Shown here in pieces: positions 11,191 through 21,700 of a stretch of DNA of 64,000 nt. The stretch spans positions 1 through 64,000 of the forward strand of contig NZ_LMUI01000016.1 in assembly GCF_009765995.1 (NCBI RefSeq), read 5' to 3'. Numbering within the stretch: position 1 is the stretch's first letter; the number at the start of each line of letters is the position of its first letter. The position numbers were made by a program, and so were the translations under genes. The stretch comes from Methylocapsa sp. S129 (GTDB lineage Bacteria > Pseudomonadota > Alphaproteobacteria > Rhizobiales > Beijerinckiaceae). The notes beneath the pieces were generated by a model. It was not told where the DNA came from, did no database searches, and was given only the letters and a program-made list of their open reading frames with translations.

Positions 11191-12738
11191 TCACGCCACC
11201 TTTGCGTTTGGGGCGCGCAAGACCGCTTCAAGCCTTGCGGTTTCGTCGGCCGTGAACGTCGTTGTGGCGATCGCTCCGAAGGCGCGCGCGGCCTCGGCTG
11301 TCCGCGCCGGGGCGTCCGCAAGCGCATCCGGGCCGGTCAGGCGGAACGAGATCGGCGATAGGGGACCGAACCACAGCGCGCGCTCCAACTCCGGCCAGGA
11401 CGCGGGGTCGGGCTCGACGCCGGCGTTGCTAGCGAAGATCGTCGCAAGCGCATGCATGGGGACTTCCGGCGGCCCAGCGCGGCGGGTGCGCGCCATCGCC
11501 AAGCCTTGCCGCATGGTCTGGGCGGGGGGCAGGGGGCGAAGTCCGGCCCACATATAGGTCAACCAGCGCGCCTGCAGTTCGAAGACCGGAAAGTTGGGCC
11601 CGATCAATTGATACGCCCCGATGAACGCAAGCCCATCGAGATCGGGATGCAGCGTGTGATCGAAGAGATCGATGTGAACGCCGTCGAGGTCCAGGATCTG
11701 CGATATCGCATCGCTCAGGAACGGCAGGGACAATCTGAAGCCGGCGCCGAGGATAAGGGCGTCGAATTCCTCGCTGGCGCCGTCGGCAAAGCGCACCGTC
11801 CGGCCGTCGACCGCCGCGATCCATGGTCGCGGCTGGATGCGGCCTTCGGCGACCAGCGCGAGATAGTTCTGCGACTGGGTCAGGCCTGCGGCGAAAATAT
11901 TGTCGTCCGGCTTGGGCGCGCCAAATTGCTCCGGGCTGCCGCAACGGCTGACAACCATGGCCTTCATGCCCGCCGCGATCGCCTCTGGCGGCAATGTCTG
12001 GCCGGCCACGGCCGCAAAGCGGGTGAAGGCGACGTGATCGGTCGGCACGCCGGCGAGCAGCTTCTGCAAGACATAGCGCTGGCGGCGCATGGCGAGCGTG
12101 ACCTTCGCCGCGCCGGCAAACGCCAATTCGCTCGCAATCTCAAGCGCACTGATCGAACATCCGGCGACAAGCACGGATTTGCCGCGATAAGGCTCGGCGC
12201 CGCCATAGCGCGCGCTGTGGATGAATCCGCCGGAGCCGGCGAATGTCGTCATGCCGGGAATATCGGGCATTTCGGGGGATTGATTGCGGCCGCTGGCGAC
12301 GACAACGCGATTGTAATGTTCCAAAACCGATTCATCGCCGTGGCGCGAGCGGACGATCCAACCTGAACCGGGACCGCGCTCCACGCTCTCGACACGCGTG
12401 GAAAGCCGAATGCCCGCGCCGAGGCCGCTCGCCTGCGCGTAACGTTCGAGATAGGCGAGCATGTCCGCATCTGTCGGATAGACGCTGACGCCCGGGGCGT
12501 GATCGAGATCGCTGAAGGCCGATAAGATACGGCTGGTGTTGGTGCGCATGCCCGGCCAGACGGCGCTTGTCGGCGAAGCGGCGTTCCACTGTCCGCCGAT
12601 GCGGTTCGACGCTTCGAATACGATCGGCTCGAAGCCATGCTTCTTCAGGTAGCGGGCCGTAACGAGGCCGGCTGGTCCGCCGCCGATCACGGCGATGGCG
12701 CGCTCAGGCATGCGGATGGGGTCGAGGGAAGCGTCCAT
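11191..12738 (-). CDS. Flavin-containing monooxygenase (FMO/BVMO type)
   Basis: 515 residues. FAD-binding GGGPAGLVTARYL is at about 18-30, the second NADP-binding glycine motif in VLVAGCSISALEIASELA, and the FMO-identifying fingerprint appears as FIHSARYGG. A late LGAGFRLSLPFL matches the conserved C-terminal motif of FMO-type class B monooxygenases. It should insert one oxygen atom into a soft nucleophile (N or S) or a ketone with NADPH and O2; the substrate is unknown. It is transcribed away from the PNPOx gene, with a duplicated 16-bp element in the shared promoter, and precedes the winged-helix regulator gene. Confidence 0.9.
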   Translation of the reverse strand: MDASLDPIRMPERAIAVIGGGPAGLVTARYLKKHGFEPIVFEASNRIGGQWNAASPTSAVWPGMRTNTSRILSAFSDLDHAPGVSVYPTDADMLAYLERYAQASGLGAGIRLSTRVESVERGPGSGWIVRSRHGDESVLEHYNRVVVASGRNQSPEMPDIPGMTTFAGSGGFIHSARYGGAEPYRGKSVLVAGCSISALEIASELAFAGAAKVTLAMRRQRYVLQKLLAGVPTDHVAFTRFAAVAGQTLPPEAIAAGMKAMVVSRCGSPEQFGAPKPDDNIFAAGLTQSQNYLALVAEGRIQPRPWIAAVDGRTVRFADGASEEFDALILGAGFRLSLPFLSDAISQILDLDGVHIDLFDHTLHPDLDGLAFIGAYQLIGPNFPVFELQARWLTYMWAGLRPLPPAQTMRQGLAMARTRRAGPPEVPMHALATIFASNAGVEPDPASWPELERALWFGPLSPISFRLTGPDALADAPARTAEAARAFGAIATTTFTADETARLEAVLRAPNAKVA

Positions 12739-12798
12739 GGCAGGGGTCCTTTTTGCTTGGCTGATCCCAGTGCCTACATCCTTCCGCGATCTCGCTTT

Positions 12799-12846
12799 CC
12801 TAAATGATTGCTAAGGGCTACGGTTCGCTCCCTAAAAGATTGCTAA
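12799..12846. promoter_or_regulatory. Tandem 16-bp repeat in a divergent promoter
   Basis: CCTAAATGATTGCTAA (12799-12814) and CCTAAAAGATTGCTAA (12831-12846) differ at one base and lie 32 bp apart, about three helical turns, on the same DNA face. They sit between the flavin monooxygenase start (12738) and the PNPOx gene. The pattern suggests an operator for a dimeric or tandem-bound regulator, perhaps the winged-helix protein of 10238-11131 or the PNPOx-GAF protein. The longest PNPOx frame starts inside the first copy, which argues for a later start. Confidence 0.6.
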
Positions 12847-12848
12847 CC

Positions 12849-13340
12849 ATGGGTCCAAGGCCCCGCATGCTGATCGATGGCGATCTCGCCGCCTTCCTGG
12901 AAAGCCCGGTGATGATCATCCTGGGGACATCCGACGAATATCTGCGACCGCAGATCGGGCGCGGCGTCGGGGCGATGGTGGCTTCGACCGAAGGCCGCGT
13001 CGATGTGACGGTGTCCAATCGGCAATGGCCGATGGCGGTGGCGAATGTGCGGGCGAACGGCAAACTTGCCGTGACCTTCGCCAGACCGCACGACTACGTC
13101 TCTTATCAGGTGAAGGGGCGCGCGTCGGTGATCGACGCCTCGCCGTCGCACATCGCCAGCTCACGACAATATATCGCGGCGGTGTCCGCCGCGCTGGTCG
13201 GGCTCGGCCTTGAAGACTGGGTCGCTGCGCAATGGTTCAGCGACGAGGAGCCCCTGGTTCTGTCATTGGCTGTAGAGTCCATCTACGTCCAGACGCCGGG
13301 CCAACAAGCCGGCCGAACTTTTGACCGGCAGCGATCATGA
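12849..13340 (+). CDS. Pyridoxamine 5'-phosphate oxidase-like flavin protein
   Basis: 163 residues from ATG 12849. The frame begins at 12804, but its first 15 codons lie in the duplicated regulatory element; ATG 12867, with AGG before it, is another candidate. The split-barrel FMN-binding fold is indicated by LESPVMIILGTSDEYLRPQIGRG, GRVDVTVSNRQWPMAVANVRANGKLAVTFARP and YQVKGRASV. Such proteins reduce small substrates or bind flavin or haem as sensors. It overlaps the next gene by four bases (ATGA), so translation is coupled; the partner begins with the same fold. Role unknown, possibly linked to the facing flavin monooxygenase. Confidence 0.75.
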   Translation: MGPRPRMLIDGDLAAFLESPVMIILGTSDEYLRPQIGRGVGAMVASTEGRVDVTVSNRQWPMAVANVRANGKLAVTFARPHDYVSYQVKGRASVIDASPSHIASSRQYIAAVSAALVGLGLEDWVAAQWFSDEEPLVLSLAVESIYVQTPGQQAGRTFDRQRS

Positions 13341-14680
13341 TCGGCCTTGAGCGTCTGTCCGCTTGTTTCGAAGGCGTGATTCCATCCATCATCGCCACGG
13401 CGTCGGCGGACGGCATGCCCAATATCTCCTATCTCTCGCATGTCGCGCTCGTCGACGAAGGCCGCGTGGCCCTGTCGAATCAGTTCTTCACGAAGACCGC
13501 CGCCAATATTCTGGCCAATCCCAGCGTCGGCATCCTGCTTGTCGATCCCCGCGATGGAGCGCAACATCAATTGACTGCGACGTTCGAACAGTCGCTCGAT
13601 CGTGGCGATCTTTTCGATAAGATGGCGTCACACCTGCGGGCGACCAGCGCGCAACTCGGCATGGCCGATGTGATGGCGCTACGCGGGGTCGACATCTACA
13701 AGGTCGCGTCCATCGCGGCGGTCTGGTCGCCTGTCGGCGCCGTTGCAAGCCCGCCGCCAACAGCCGAGATGCGCCTCGCGGCGGCGACCGCCGTCACCGG
13801 AAAAATCTCTCAAGCCACCGAGATCAGTTCAATTATCGATGCAATTCTCGATGGTCTGCGCGACAGTTTCGGCTTTGGCGCCACGATGCTGTTGATGCTG
13901 GAGCCGGCCGGCGAGCGGCTTGTCACCGTCGGCAGCCGCGGCTACCCGTGGACAGGAATCGGATCGGAAGTCGCGATGGGCGAGGCCCTGATCGGGACGG
14001 CCGCGGTCGAGCGCCATTCTGTTCGGATCAATGATATGAGCCGCATCCGTCGGTTTGGATCGGCTATCCGTGCGTCCTCGGCCGACGAGAACCGGACCCG
14101 CACCATCTTTCTGCCGTCGCTGCCGGACGCGATGAGTCAGATCGCGCTGCCGTTGATCGCCCAGGGGGCCGTCCGCGGCGTGCTCTTCCTGGAGACCTCT
14201 GAACGACTCGCGTTTCTTCAGGGAGTCGAAGCGGCGCTGTCGATCGTCGCCGCGCATGCCGCGGCGGCGCTCGCGCTTGCAGAGCATGAGGCGAGCAACG
14301 CGCCCGCCATCATGACGTCGATCGAAGGGGCTGGCGCGCTCGCGGGGCGTCCGTTCAAAGTGGTCCGCCATACCTATGACGACAGTATCTTTATTAACGG
14401 CGACTATCTCATCAAAGGCGTCGCGGGTCGTCTCCTCGTCCATTTGCTGGGCCTGCATCTGCGCGAGGGGCGCGCGACATTCACCAATCGCGAGATGCGG
14501 CTATCCGACGAACTTCGCCTGCCGGAGTTCAAGGATAATCTCGAAACGCGATTGCTCCTGCTCAGACGGCGTCTGGACGAAAAAGCCGCGCCTATCCGAT
14601 TGCGCCAGACCGGTCGCGGCAGGCTCAGCCTCGAACTGGCCGGCCCCGCGCATCTGGAGACCGTCGCGGCGCGCGGCTGA
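13337..14680 (+). CDS. PNPOx-GAF protein with a C-terminal winged-helix-like region
   Basis: 447 residues with an unusual build. Residues 1-150 are a PNPOx-like split barrel (VIPSIIATASADGMPNISYLSHV; NILANPSVGILLVDP). Residues about 160-320 form a GAF domain (ISSIIDAILDGLRDSFGF; GEALIGTAAVERHSVRINDM; QIALPLIAQGAVRGVLFLE). The last 100 residues (VRHTYDDSIFINGDYLIKG; LETRLLLLRRRLDEK) resemble the fold of a response-regulator-type winged helix, which I rate only as possible. I infer a cytoplasmic flavin/redox sensor. It is translationally coupled to the preceding single-domain PNPOx gene. Other possibility: an enzyme with a regulatory GAF domain. Confidence 0.7.
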   Translation: MIGLERLSACFEGVIPSIIATASADGMPNISYLSHVALVDEGRVALSNQFFTKTAANILANPSVGILLVDPRDGAQHQLTATFEQSLDRGDLFDKMASHLRATSAQLGMADVMALRGVDIYKVASIAAVWSPVGAVASPPPTAEMRLAAATAVTGKISQATEISSIIDAILDGLRDSFGFGATMLLMLEPAGERLVTVGSRGYPWTGIGSEVAMGEALIGTAAVERHSVRINDMSRIRRFGSAIRASSADENRTRTIFLPSLPDAMSQIALPLIAQGAVRGVLFLETSERLAFLQGVEAALSIVAAHAAAALALAEHEASNAPAIMTSIEGAGALAGRPFKVVRHTYDDSIFINGDYLIKGVAGRLLVHLLGLHLREGRATFTNREMRLSDELRLPEFKDNLETRLLLLRRRLDEKAAPIRLRQTGRGRLSLELAGPAHLETVAARG

Positions 14681-15038
14681 AGTCCACGATCTTCAATCTC
14701 GGCCGTATCGTCAGTTCAAACGGACCGAGGTGGAGCGCCCCTTCTTGCGCCACGCGGGGCGGGCTTTACGGATTGCCAAAAAGCCCGCCTCCTATGGCGT
14801 GTTGACTTGATCGCGGCTCCGCGGCGCGGCGAAATCCATTGAGGGCTGTTCTCGTCGACAATTACCAGTCGGGCGCCGGCAATTATCATTTTGGCTGTCC
14901 GATGAACGTTAATATAGGACGCCCATAACGAGAATCGCCGCCCCCCGACCCAAGATTTGCGTTGGGCGCCGAAGCGGTTATTGTCCGCGCCGTTTGGGCG
15001 GGAGGACGCATGCCGACGCCCCTGGAGTGTTCGCTGGT
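14681..15038. other. Intergenic region before plsX
   Basis: About 360 bases holding a hairpin (14758-14789) and presumably the plsX promoter. In many alphaproteobacteria the gene before plsX is a DUF177 (YceD) gene or rpmF; neither is present here. Confidence 0.5.
14758..14789 (+). terminator. Perfect 10-bp hairpin
   Basis: GGCGGGCTTT (14758-14767) pairs with AAAGCCCGCC (14780-14789) around a 12-base loop, 77 bases after the PNPOx-GAF stop. No T tract follows. The geometry equals that of the hairpin after katG. Confidence 0.5.
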
Positions 15039-16100
15039 ATGAATAGCGAGGTTCGCATAGCGCTGGATGCGATGGGTGGTGATAGCGGACCTTCGGTTGT
15101 CGTGCCGGCGGCCGCGATCGCGCTTGTCCGCCGCCCCGACATCAGTTTTTCGCTCTACGGCGATGAGAGCGTCGTCCGCCCTCTTCTCGACGCGCATCCG
15201 GCGCTCGCCCGGAAGGCGCGGCTCGTTCATTCCGACGTTTCGATCAAGATGACCGACAAGCCCAGCCAGGCTTTGCGCGCCGGCCGGCGCTCTTCGTCGA
15301 TGTGGCAGGCGATCGACGCCGTCAAAAAGGGGGAGGCCGATGTCGTCGTATCCGCCGGCAATACCGGCGCCCTGATGGCCATGGCCAAAGTCTGTCTGCG
15401 CACCATGCCGCAGATCGACCGCCCCGCGATCGCGGCGATGTGGCCGACCCTGCGCGGCGAATCGATCGTGCTCGACGTCGGCGCGACCATCGGCGCCGAC
15501 GCCCAGCACCTGATCGACCTGGCGATCATGGGCGCGGCGATGGCGCGCATCATTTTCGACATCGACCGCCCGACCGTCGGCCTGCTCAACGTCGGGGTCG
15601 AGGAAATCAAGGGGCTCGAGGAAGTCAAGGCGGCGGGCCGCGCGCTGCGCGAAGTGGGCCTGCCGCACCTCGACTATCACGGGTTTGTCGAAGGCGACGA
15701 TCTTGGCAAAGGCACGGTCGACGTCATTGTGACGGAGGGTTTTACAGGCAATATCGCCTTGAAGACCGCCGAGGGCACGGCCAAGCAGATCGGCCAATAT
15801 ATCCGTGATGCGATGAACCATAGCTGGAGCTCGCGCATCGGCTATTTCTTCGCGCGCAGCGCTTTCAACGCGTTGCGGGAGAAAATGGACCCCAGCAAGG
15901 TTAATGGCGGGGTGTTCCTCGGCCTCGACGGGGTGGTCATCAAGAGCCATGGCGGAGCGGACGCCGATGGCTTCGCCGGCGCCATCGAGGTCGGTTACGA
16001 CATGGTGCGACATGAACTTCTCGCCAAGACACGCGAAATGATCGCGCAAGCCAATGAGGCGCGCGCGCATCTTTCGCCGCCCGTTCAGATCGATTCCTGA
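15039..16100 (+). CDS. plsX: Phosphate acyltransferase PlsX
   Basis: 353 residues from ATG 15039. The frame is open from 14994, but family proteins begin at [13 protein letters not shown], and TGGAG stands upstream of 15039. PlsX converts acyl-ACP and phosphate to acyl-phosphate, the acyl donor for PlsY in phospholipid synthesis, as a peripheral cytoplasmic enzyme. Family motifs include [34 protein letters not shown] and [16 protein letters not shown]. It is followed 28 bp later by fabH, the usual order. Confidence 0.97.
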   Translation: MNSEVRIALDAMGGDSGPSVVVPAAAIALVRRPDISFSLYGDESVVRPLLDAHPALARKARLVHSDVSIKMTDKPSQALRAGRRSSSMWQAIDAVKKGEADVVVSAGNTGALMAMAKVCLRTMPQIDRPAIAAMWPTLRGESIVLDVGATIGADAQHLIDLAIMGAAMARIIFDIDRPTVGLLNVGVEEIKGLEEVKAAGRALREVGLPHLDYHGFVEGDDLGKGTVDVIVTEGFTGNIALKTAEGTAKQIGQYIRDAMNHSWSSRIGYFFARSAFNALREKMDPSKVNGGVFLGLDGVVIKSHGGADADGFAGAIEVGYDMVRHELLAKTREMIAQANEARAHLSPPVQIDS

Positions 16101-16128
16101 AGGGTCAATCACAGGATTGTTGGATCCC

Positions 16129-17112
16129 ATGAACACGCATATTCTTCGTTCCGTCGTGCGCGGCGTCGGCGCCTATCTGCCCGAGCGCGTGCTGACCAAC
16201 GCCGATCTGGCGAAGACGGTCGACACGACGGACGAATGGATCCAGCAGCGCACCGGCATACGTCAGCGCCATATCGCGGCGCCGGGCGAGACGACCTCGC
16301 AGCTCGCCACCAAGGCGGCGCAGGCGGCCCTCGCCAATGCGGGCCTCACCGGCGCCGACATTGACCTCATCATCGTCGCCACTTCGACTCCCGATTACAC
16401 CTTTCCGGCCGTGGCGACGCAGGTTCAGGCCAATCTGGGCGTCCAGCACGGCGTCGCCTTTGACTTGCAGGCGGTTTGTTCGGGATTCGTTTTCGCGACG
16501 ACGACAGCCGACAAGTTTCTGACCTCCGGCTCGCACAAGCGAGTGCTGGTGATCGGCGCCGAGACGTTCTCGCGCATTCTCGACTGGGAGGACCGCACGA
16601 CCTGCGTGTTGTTCGGCGACGGCGCCGGAGCGGTCGTGCTCGAAGCCCAGGAAAGCGATGGCACGCTGACTTCGCCAGGAATCATCACCTCGCAATTGCG
16701 CTCGGACGGGCGCCATCGCGCCAAGCTCTATGTCGACGGCGGCCCTTCGACGACGCAGACGGTTGGTCATTTGCGGATGGAGGGCAAGGAAGTGTTCCGC
16801 CATGCGGTCGGCATGGTGACCGATGTCGTCAAGGCGTGCTTTGCCGACGCCGGCGTCACGGCCGCCGACATCGACTGGTTCGTGCCTCATCAGGCGAACC
16901 GTCGGATCATCGACGCTTCCGCCGAGAAGCTCGGCCTCGCGCTCGAAAAGGTTGTGAAAACCGTCGAACTTCACGGCAATACTTCCGCCGCCTCGATCCC
17001 TTTGGCCCTGTCCGTCGCCTGTAAGGACGGGCGCATCAAGAAGGGCGACCTCGTCATGATCGAGGCGATGGGCGGCGGCTTCACTTGGGGCGCGTCGCTG
17101 ATCCGTTGGTGA
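16129..17112 (+). CDS. fabH: Beta-ketoacyl-ACP synthase III FabH
   Basis: 327 residues from ATG 16129; the longer frame (from 16054) overlaps plsX and adds a non-homologous stretch. FabH condenses acetyl-CoA with malonyl-ACP to start fatty-acid synthesis. The catalytic triad is visible: Cys117 in LQAVCSGF, His254 in [10 protein letters not shown] and Asn284 in LHGNTSAAS. The C terminus [13 protein letters not shown] is typical. It follows plsX. In most relatives ihfA comes next; here an unrelated efflux operon follows. Confidence 0.98.
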   Translation: MNTHILRSVVRGVGAYLPERVLTNADLAKTVDTTDEWIQQRTGIRQRHIAAPGETTSQLATKAAQAALANAGLTGADIDLIIVATSTPDYTFPAVATQVQANLGVQHGVAFDLQAVCSGFVFATTTADKFLTSGSHKRVLVIGAETFSRILDWEDRTTCVLFGDGAGAVVLEAQESDGTLTSPGIITSQLRSDGRHRAKLYVDGGPSTTQTVGHLRMEGKEVFRHAVGMVTDVVKACFADAGVTAADIDWFVPHQANRRIIDASAEKLGLALEKVVKTVELHGNTSAASIPLALSVACKDGRIKKGDLVMIEAMGGGFTWGASLIRW

Positions 17113-17497
17113 AGCGGGCCGACCCCAGGCCGCCAGCGATCCGGCGAGGGTCCAGGCCCGCATGAACGCCAAGGCGGTTTTGCGCTACGCCGCGTTCGCC
17201 TGTCGGACGCGGGACGATCGATTGCTTGAAGCCGTTACCGGATCTGGCGGGACGACGATGGGCAGCTTTTGTCCTCGTCTGAGCTTATATTTCTTTATAT
17301 TTCTCACGAACAGTTCATCTGACATTATAGAACATATCCCGTAAAAGGCGCACGATGTGCATCTCTACGCGATCGTTGCTGTCGCTGGAGAAGGATGCAT
17401 TTGCACCTGTGCACGATATCGTTTGATTGCTTTGCCGACCAGGCATCCAGCCCTCGACTCAACCTGAGGGCGCCGTGCCGCGGAGAAGGATGGGAGA
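17113..17497. other. Intergenic region before the RND efflux operon
   Basis: About 385 bases with an AT-rich core (17285-17340). A small palindrome GAACAGTTC (17308-17316) lies in it and could be part of an operator. Otherwise nothing: no regulator gene stands here, although RND operons often have one, and the 60-codon frame at 17162 has no protein-like features. Confidence 0.45.
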
Positions 17498-18727
17498 ATG
17501 GGCTTTCGCGGATTCTTCCGGCTGCTGATTCTGATAATAGCAGCCGGGTGCCTGTACAGCGTCTATGCGCCGGAAACCGCCGAGAAATGGGCGCCGGGGG
17601 CCGGCGCCTATGCGCGAAAGCTGCATGACCTGCTGCCGGGCGGCGCCAGGACAGGCGAGGTCAAAACGGCCGCCGCCGCGCCCGAGCCGCCGAAGGGACC
17701 GCCGCCGGCTCTTGTCTCCATCGCCCAGGCCAAACGCGCCGATTATCCCCTCTATCTGGACAGCCTTGGCCAGGCGCAGGCCTATAATACGGTGACCGTG
17801 CGCACGCGCGTCGACGGACAGGTAATGAAAATCGCTTTCGACGAAGGCCAGATGGTGAAGGCTGGCGATCTGCTCGCGCAGATCGATCCGCGTCCTTTCC
17901 AGGCCGCGCTCGATCAGGCCAAAGCGAAAAAGAGCCAGGACGAAGCCAATCTCGCCAACGCCAAGCTCGATCAGCAGCGCTATGCGACGCTCGCCAAACA
18001 GAGTTTCGCGACCCAGCAGCAGCTCGACACGCAGAACGCGCTGGTCGCGCAATTGACGGCCGCGATCGCCGCCGACGCGGCTTCGATCGACGCCGCGCAG
18101 GTGCAACTGGACTACACGACCGTGCGCGCGCCCATTACCGGCCGCACCGGCTTCCGCCTTGTCGACGAGGGCAATATCGTCGCGGCCAGCCAGCAGACCG
18201 GCATCGTCACGATCGCACAATTGCAGCCGATCGCGGTGATCTTCACCGCGCCTGAAGGCGAGGTGACCAAAATCAACGCGACGCTGGCCGCCGGGGCGCC
18301 GCCCCAGGTGCTGGCGCGCGACTCCAGCGGCGAGAAGACGCTCGCCACCGGCCGTCTCTCGGTGACCGACAACCAGGTCGACGTCGCCACCGGAACGATC
18401 CGACTGAAGGCTGAGTTCGCCAACCAGGACAATGCGCTGTGGCCAGGCCTTGCGGTCTCGACGCGGCTCACGATCGGCGATTTGAAGAACGCGGTCGTTG
18501 TGCCCACCGAGGCTGTCCAGCATGGCCCCAACGGCCTGTTTGTCTATGTCATCGACGACAAGAATCGCGCCGCCATGCGGCCAGTGACGGTCACGCATCA
18601 GGACACTGCGCAGGCGGTGATCGACAAGGGCGTGAACGATGGCGACCGGGTGGTGACCGTGGGGCAATATGTGCTCCAGCCCGGGACGCCGGTCGCGATC
18701 GACACCGCCGCCAATTCCGGGAGCTGA
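17498..18727 (+). CDS. RND efflux periplasmic adaptor (MdtA-like)
   Basis: 409 residues. An N-terminal signal anchor (about 6-25) is followed by a Pro/Ala-rich linker, then a lipoyl half (VRTRVDGQVMKIAFDEGQMVKAGDLLAQIDP), an alpha-hairpin coiled coil (about 130-205, with Ala/Gln-rich heptads), the second lipoyl half (VRAPITGRTGFRLVDEGNIV) and a beta-barrel. It links the inner-membrane pump to an outer-membrane channel. The pump gene follows after 4 bp. No outer-membrane factor gene is adjacent, so a TolC-like protein coded elsewhere must be used. Confidence 0.94.
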   Translation: MGFRGFFRLLILIIAAGCLYSVYAPETAEKWAPGAGAYARKLHDLLPGGARTGEVKTAAAAPEPPKGPPPALVSIAQAKRADYPLYLDSLGQAQAYNTVTVRTRVDGQVMKIAFDEGQMVKAGDLLAQIDPRPFQAALDQAKAKKSQDEANLANAKLDQQRYATLAKQSFATQQQLDTQNALVAQLTAAIAADAASIDAAQVQLDYTTVRAPITGRTGFRLVDEGNIVAASQQTGIVTIAQLQPIAVIFTAPEGEVTKINATLAAGAPPQVLARDSSGEKTLATGRLSVTDNQVDVATGTIRLKAEFANQDNALWPGLAVSTRLTIGDLKNAVVVPTEAVQHGPNGLFVYVIDDKNRAAMRPVTVTHQDTAQAVIDKGVNDGDRVVTVGQYVLQPGTPVAIDTAANSGS

Positions 18728-18731
18728 ACGG

Positions 18732-21700
18732 ATGAACGGAGGTATTTCGGCGCCCTTTATCCGTCTGCCTGTCTCCACGACGCTGATCATGGTGGCGATC
18801 CTGCTGGCCGGCGCCGTCGCTTATCCCTTGTTGCCGGTCGCGCCGCTGCCGCAGATCGACTTCCCCACCATCGCCGTCAGCGCCCAGTTGCCGGGCGCTT
18901 CGCCCGACACGATGGCCTCGTCGGTCGCCCAGCCGCTTGAGCGGCAGATCGCGCAAATCCCCGGCGTTTCGCAGATGACGTCGACGAGCTTCCTCGGCGC
19001 GACGTCGATCAGCGTGCAATTCGACCTCGACCGCAATATCGACGCGGCCGCCAACGACATCCAGGCCGCGGTCAACGCCGCTTCGGGACAATTGCCGAAA
19101 AACCTGCCGAGCCCACCGACCTATCGCAAGGTCAATCCGTCGGACACGCCGATCCTGATCCTGTCGGTCCAGTCCGATGTCGCGCCGATCATCGAGGTCG
19201 ATGACGCCGCCGAAAACATTCTCGCCCAGCAGATCAGCCAGATATCCGGCGTCTCGCTGGTGCGCGTCGGCGGTCAGGTGACGCCGGCGATCCGCGTGCA
19301 GATCGATCCGGCCAAGCTTGTCGAAAAGAATCTGCAGCTCGAGGACGTGCGCACGCAGATTGGCATCGCCACGGTCGACAGCCCGAAAGGTTCGATCAAC
19401 GGCCAGAAGCAGGGCTATACGATTTTCGACAACGACCAGCTCACCAAAGCCGAAGAGTGGAACAACATCATCATCGCCTATCGCAACGGGGCGCCGGTGC
19501 GCATCCGCGACATTGGCCAGGCGGTGGCCGGACCAACGGACGACACCCAGGCGGCCTGGGGCAATGGCAAACGCGACGTCTTCCTGGTCATCTTCAAGCA
19601 GCCTGGCGTGAACGTCATCAAGACGGTCGAGAAAATCAAGCAGACGATGGTGCATTTGGAGGCGGCGATTCCCGCCAACATCCACGTCAGCGTACTTTCT
19701 GATCGCACCACGACGATCCGCGCCGCGGTCAATGACGTGCAATTCACCTTGATGCTCACCATCGGACTCGTCGTCATGGTGATCTTCATTTTCTTGAGGA
19801 GCTTCTGGGCGACGCTCATTCCCAGCGTCACCGTGCCATTGGCGCTGCTCGGCGCCTGCGGCCTGATGTACGCGGCCAATTACAGCCTCGACAATCTCTC
19901 CTTGATGGCGCTGACTATCGCGGTCGGCTTCGTCGTCGACGACGCCATCGTGATGCTGGAAAACATCACCAGGCATATCGAGGAGGGCATGAAGCCCTAC
20001 CAAGCGGCGATGAAGGGCGCGGGCGAGATCGGCTTCACCATCATTTCGATTTCGCTTTCGCTCATCGCGGTTCTCATTCCGCTGCTGCTGATGAGCGGCA
20101 TCATCGGACGCCTGTTCCGGGAATTCGCCGTGACTCTGGCGATGACCATCCTGGTCTCGGCCTTTGTGGCGCTGACGCTGACGCCGATGATGGCCTCGCG
20201 CTTCCTCAAGCCGCACGGCGAGGAGCGACACGGGCGCCTCTATATGCTCAGCGAGCGCGGCTTCAATGCGATGGCGAATGGCTACGAGCGCGGGCTCGAT
20301 CTCGTGCTGCGCCATCGTTTCGTGACGCTGCTCGTCTTTCTTTTCACGGTCGGCTTGACCGGCTACCTCTTCGTCGTCATTCCCAAGGGCTTTTTTCCGC
20401 AACAGGACATCGGCATCTTGTCCGGCACTTCTGAGGCGGCGCAGGATATTTCCTTCACGGAGATGATGAAGAAGCAGGAGGAGCTTGGCGCGATCGTCCA
20501 GGCCGATCCGGATGTCGCCACGGTGGCGATGGCGCTGGGCGCCGGCGTCGGGAGCACTTCGCAAAATACTGGACGCATGTTCATCACGCTCAAACCGCGC
20601 GACGAGCGCGGAGCCGATGCGTTCCAGATCATCGCGCGGTTGCGGCCCAAGCTCGCCAAGGTCGAAGGCGCGCGGCTCTATCTCCAGGCGGCGCAGGACG
20701 TGACGGTTGGCGCGCGCGCCTCGCGCACGCAGTTCCAGTATACGGTGCAGGACGCCAATCTCGAAGAGCTCAACACCTGGACGCCCCGGCTTCTCGACAA
20801 GCTCAGGGGATTGCCCGAATTGCGCGACGTGGCGACCGACCAGCAGGCCGCCGGCACGACGCTCACGCTCAAGATCGACCGCGATATGGCGTCTCGCTTC
20901 GGCATCCAGCCGCAACTGATCGACGATACGCTCTATGACGCGTTCGGGCAGCGCCAGGTCGCGCAATATTTCACCCAGATCAACACCTATGACGTCATCG
21001 AGGAAATCCTGCCGTCGCTGCAGGCCAACCCGGCCAGCCTCGAGAAGCTTTACATCCGGGCGCCCTCGACCGGGCAAATGGTGCCGATGAGCGCCTTCGC
21101 GAAATGGACGACCAATCCGATTGCGCCGCTTTCGATCAGCCATCAAGGCCAGTTCCCTGCGATCACCATCAGCTTCAACCTTGCCCCCGGCGTCGCGCTC
21201 GGCCCGGCGACGACGGCGATCCAGCGGGCGGAGCGCGAATTGCGCCTGCCGGCGTCGGTGACGACGACCTTCCAGGGCAATGCGCAAGCCTTCCAGGATT
21301 CGTTGGCGACCGTGCCGCTGCTGATCCTGGCGGCGCTGATCACCGTCTATCTGATCCTCGGCGTGCTCTATGAGAGCTTCATCCACCCGCTGACAATTCT
21401 TTCAACGCTGCCCTCGGCGGGCTTCGGCGCACTCGCGACGCTGATGCTGTTCGGCTACGAATTCAGCCTCGTCGCGTTGATCGGCCTTATTCTGCTGATT
21501 GGCATCGTCAAGAAGAACGGCATCATGATGGTCGATTTCGCGATCGTCGCCGAGCGCGACGAACATCTCTCGACCGAGCAATCGATCCGCAAAGCGGCGT
21601 TGATGCGCTTCCGCCCGATCATGATGACGACGATGGCGGCGATGCTCGGCGGCGTGCCGCTGATGTTGGGCACGGGCACCGGCGCGGAACTGCGCCAGCC

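Noticed and set aside
12804-12848. Earlier start for the PNPOx gene
   Set aside because: Its first codons are the duplicated regulatory element, and it has no ribosome-binding site.
17162-17344. 60-codon frame between fabH and the efflux adaptor
   Set aside because: No ribosome-binding site and no protein-like pattern beyond a short hydrophobic run from AT-rich DNA.
18591-21386. 931-codon open frame on the minus strand
   Set aside because: It lies opposite the clear RND pump gene; the translation is an arginine/aspartate-rich shadow with no protein-family pattern.
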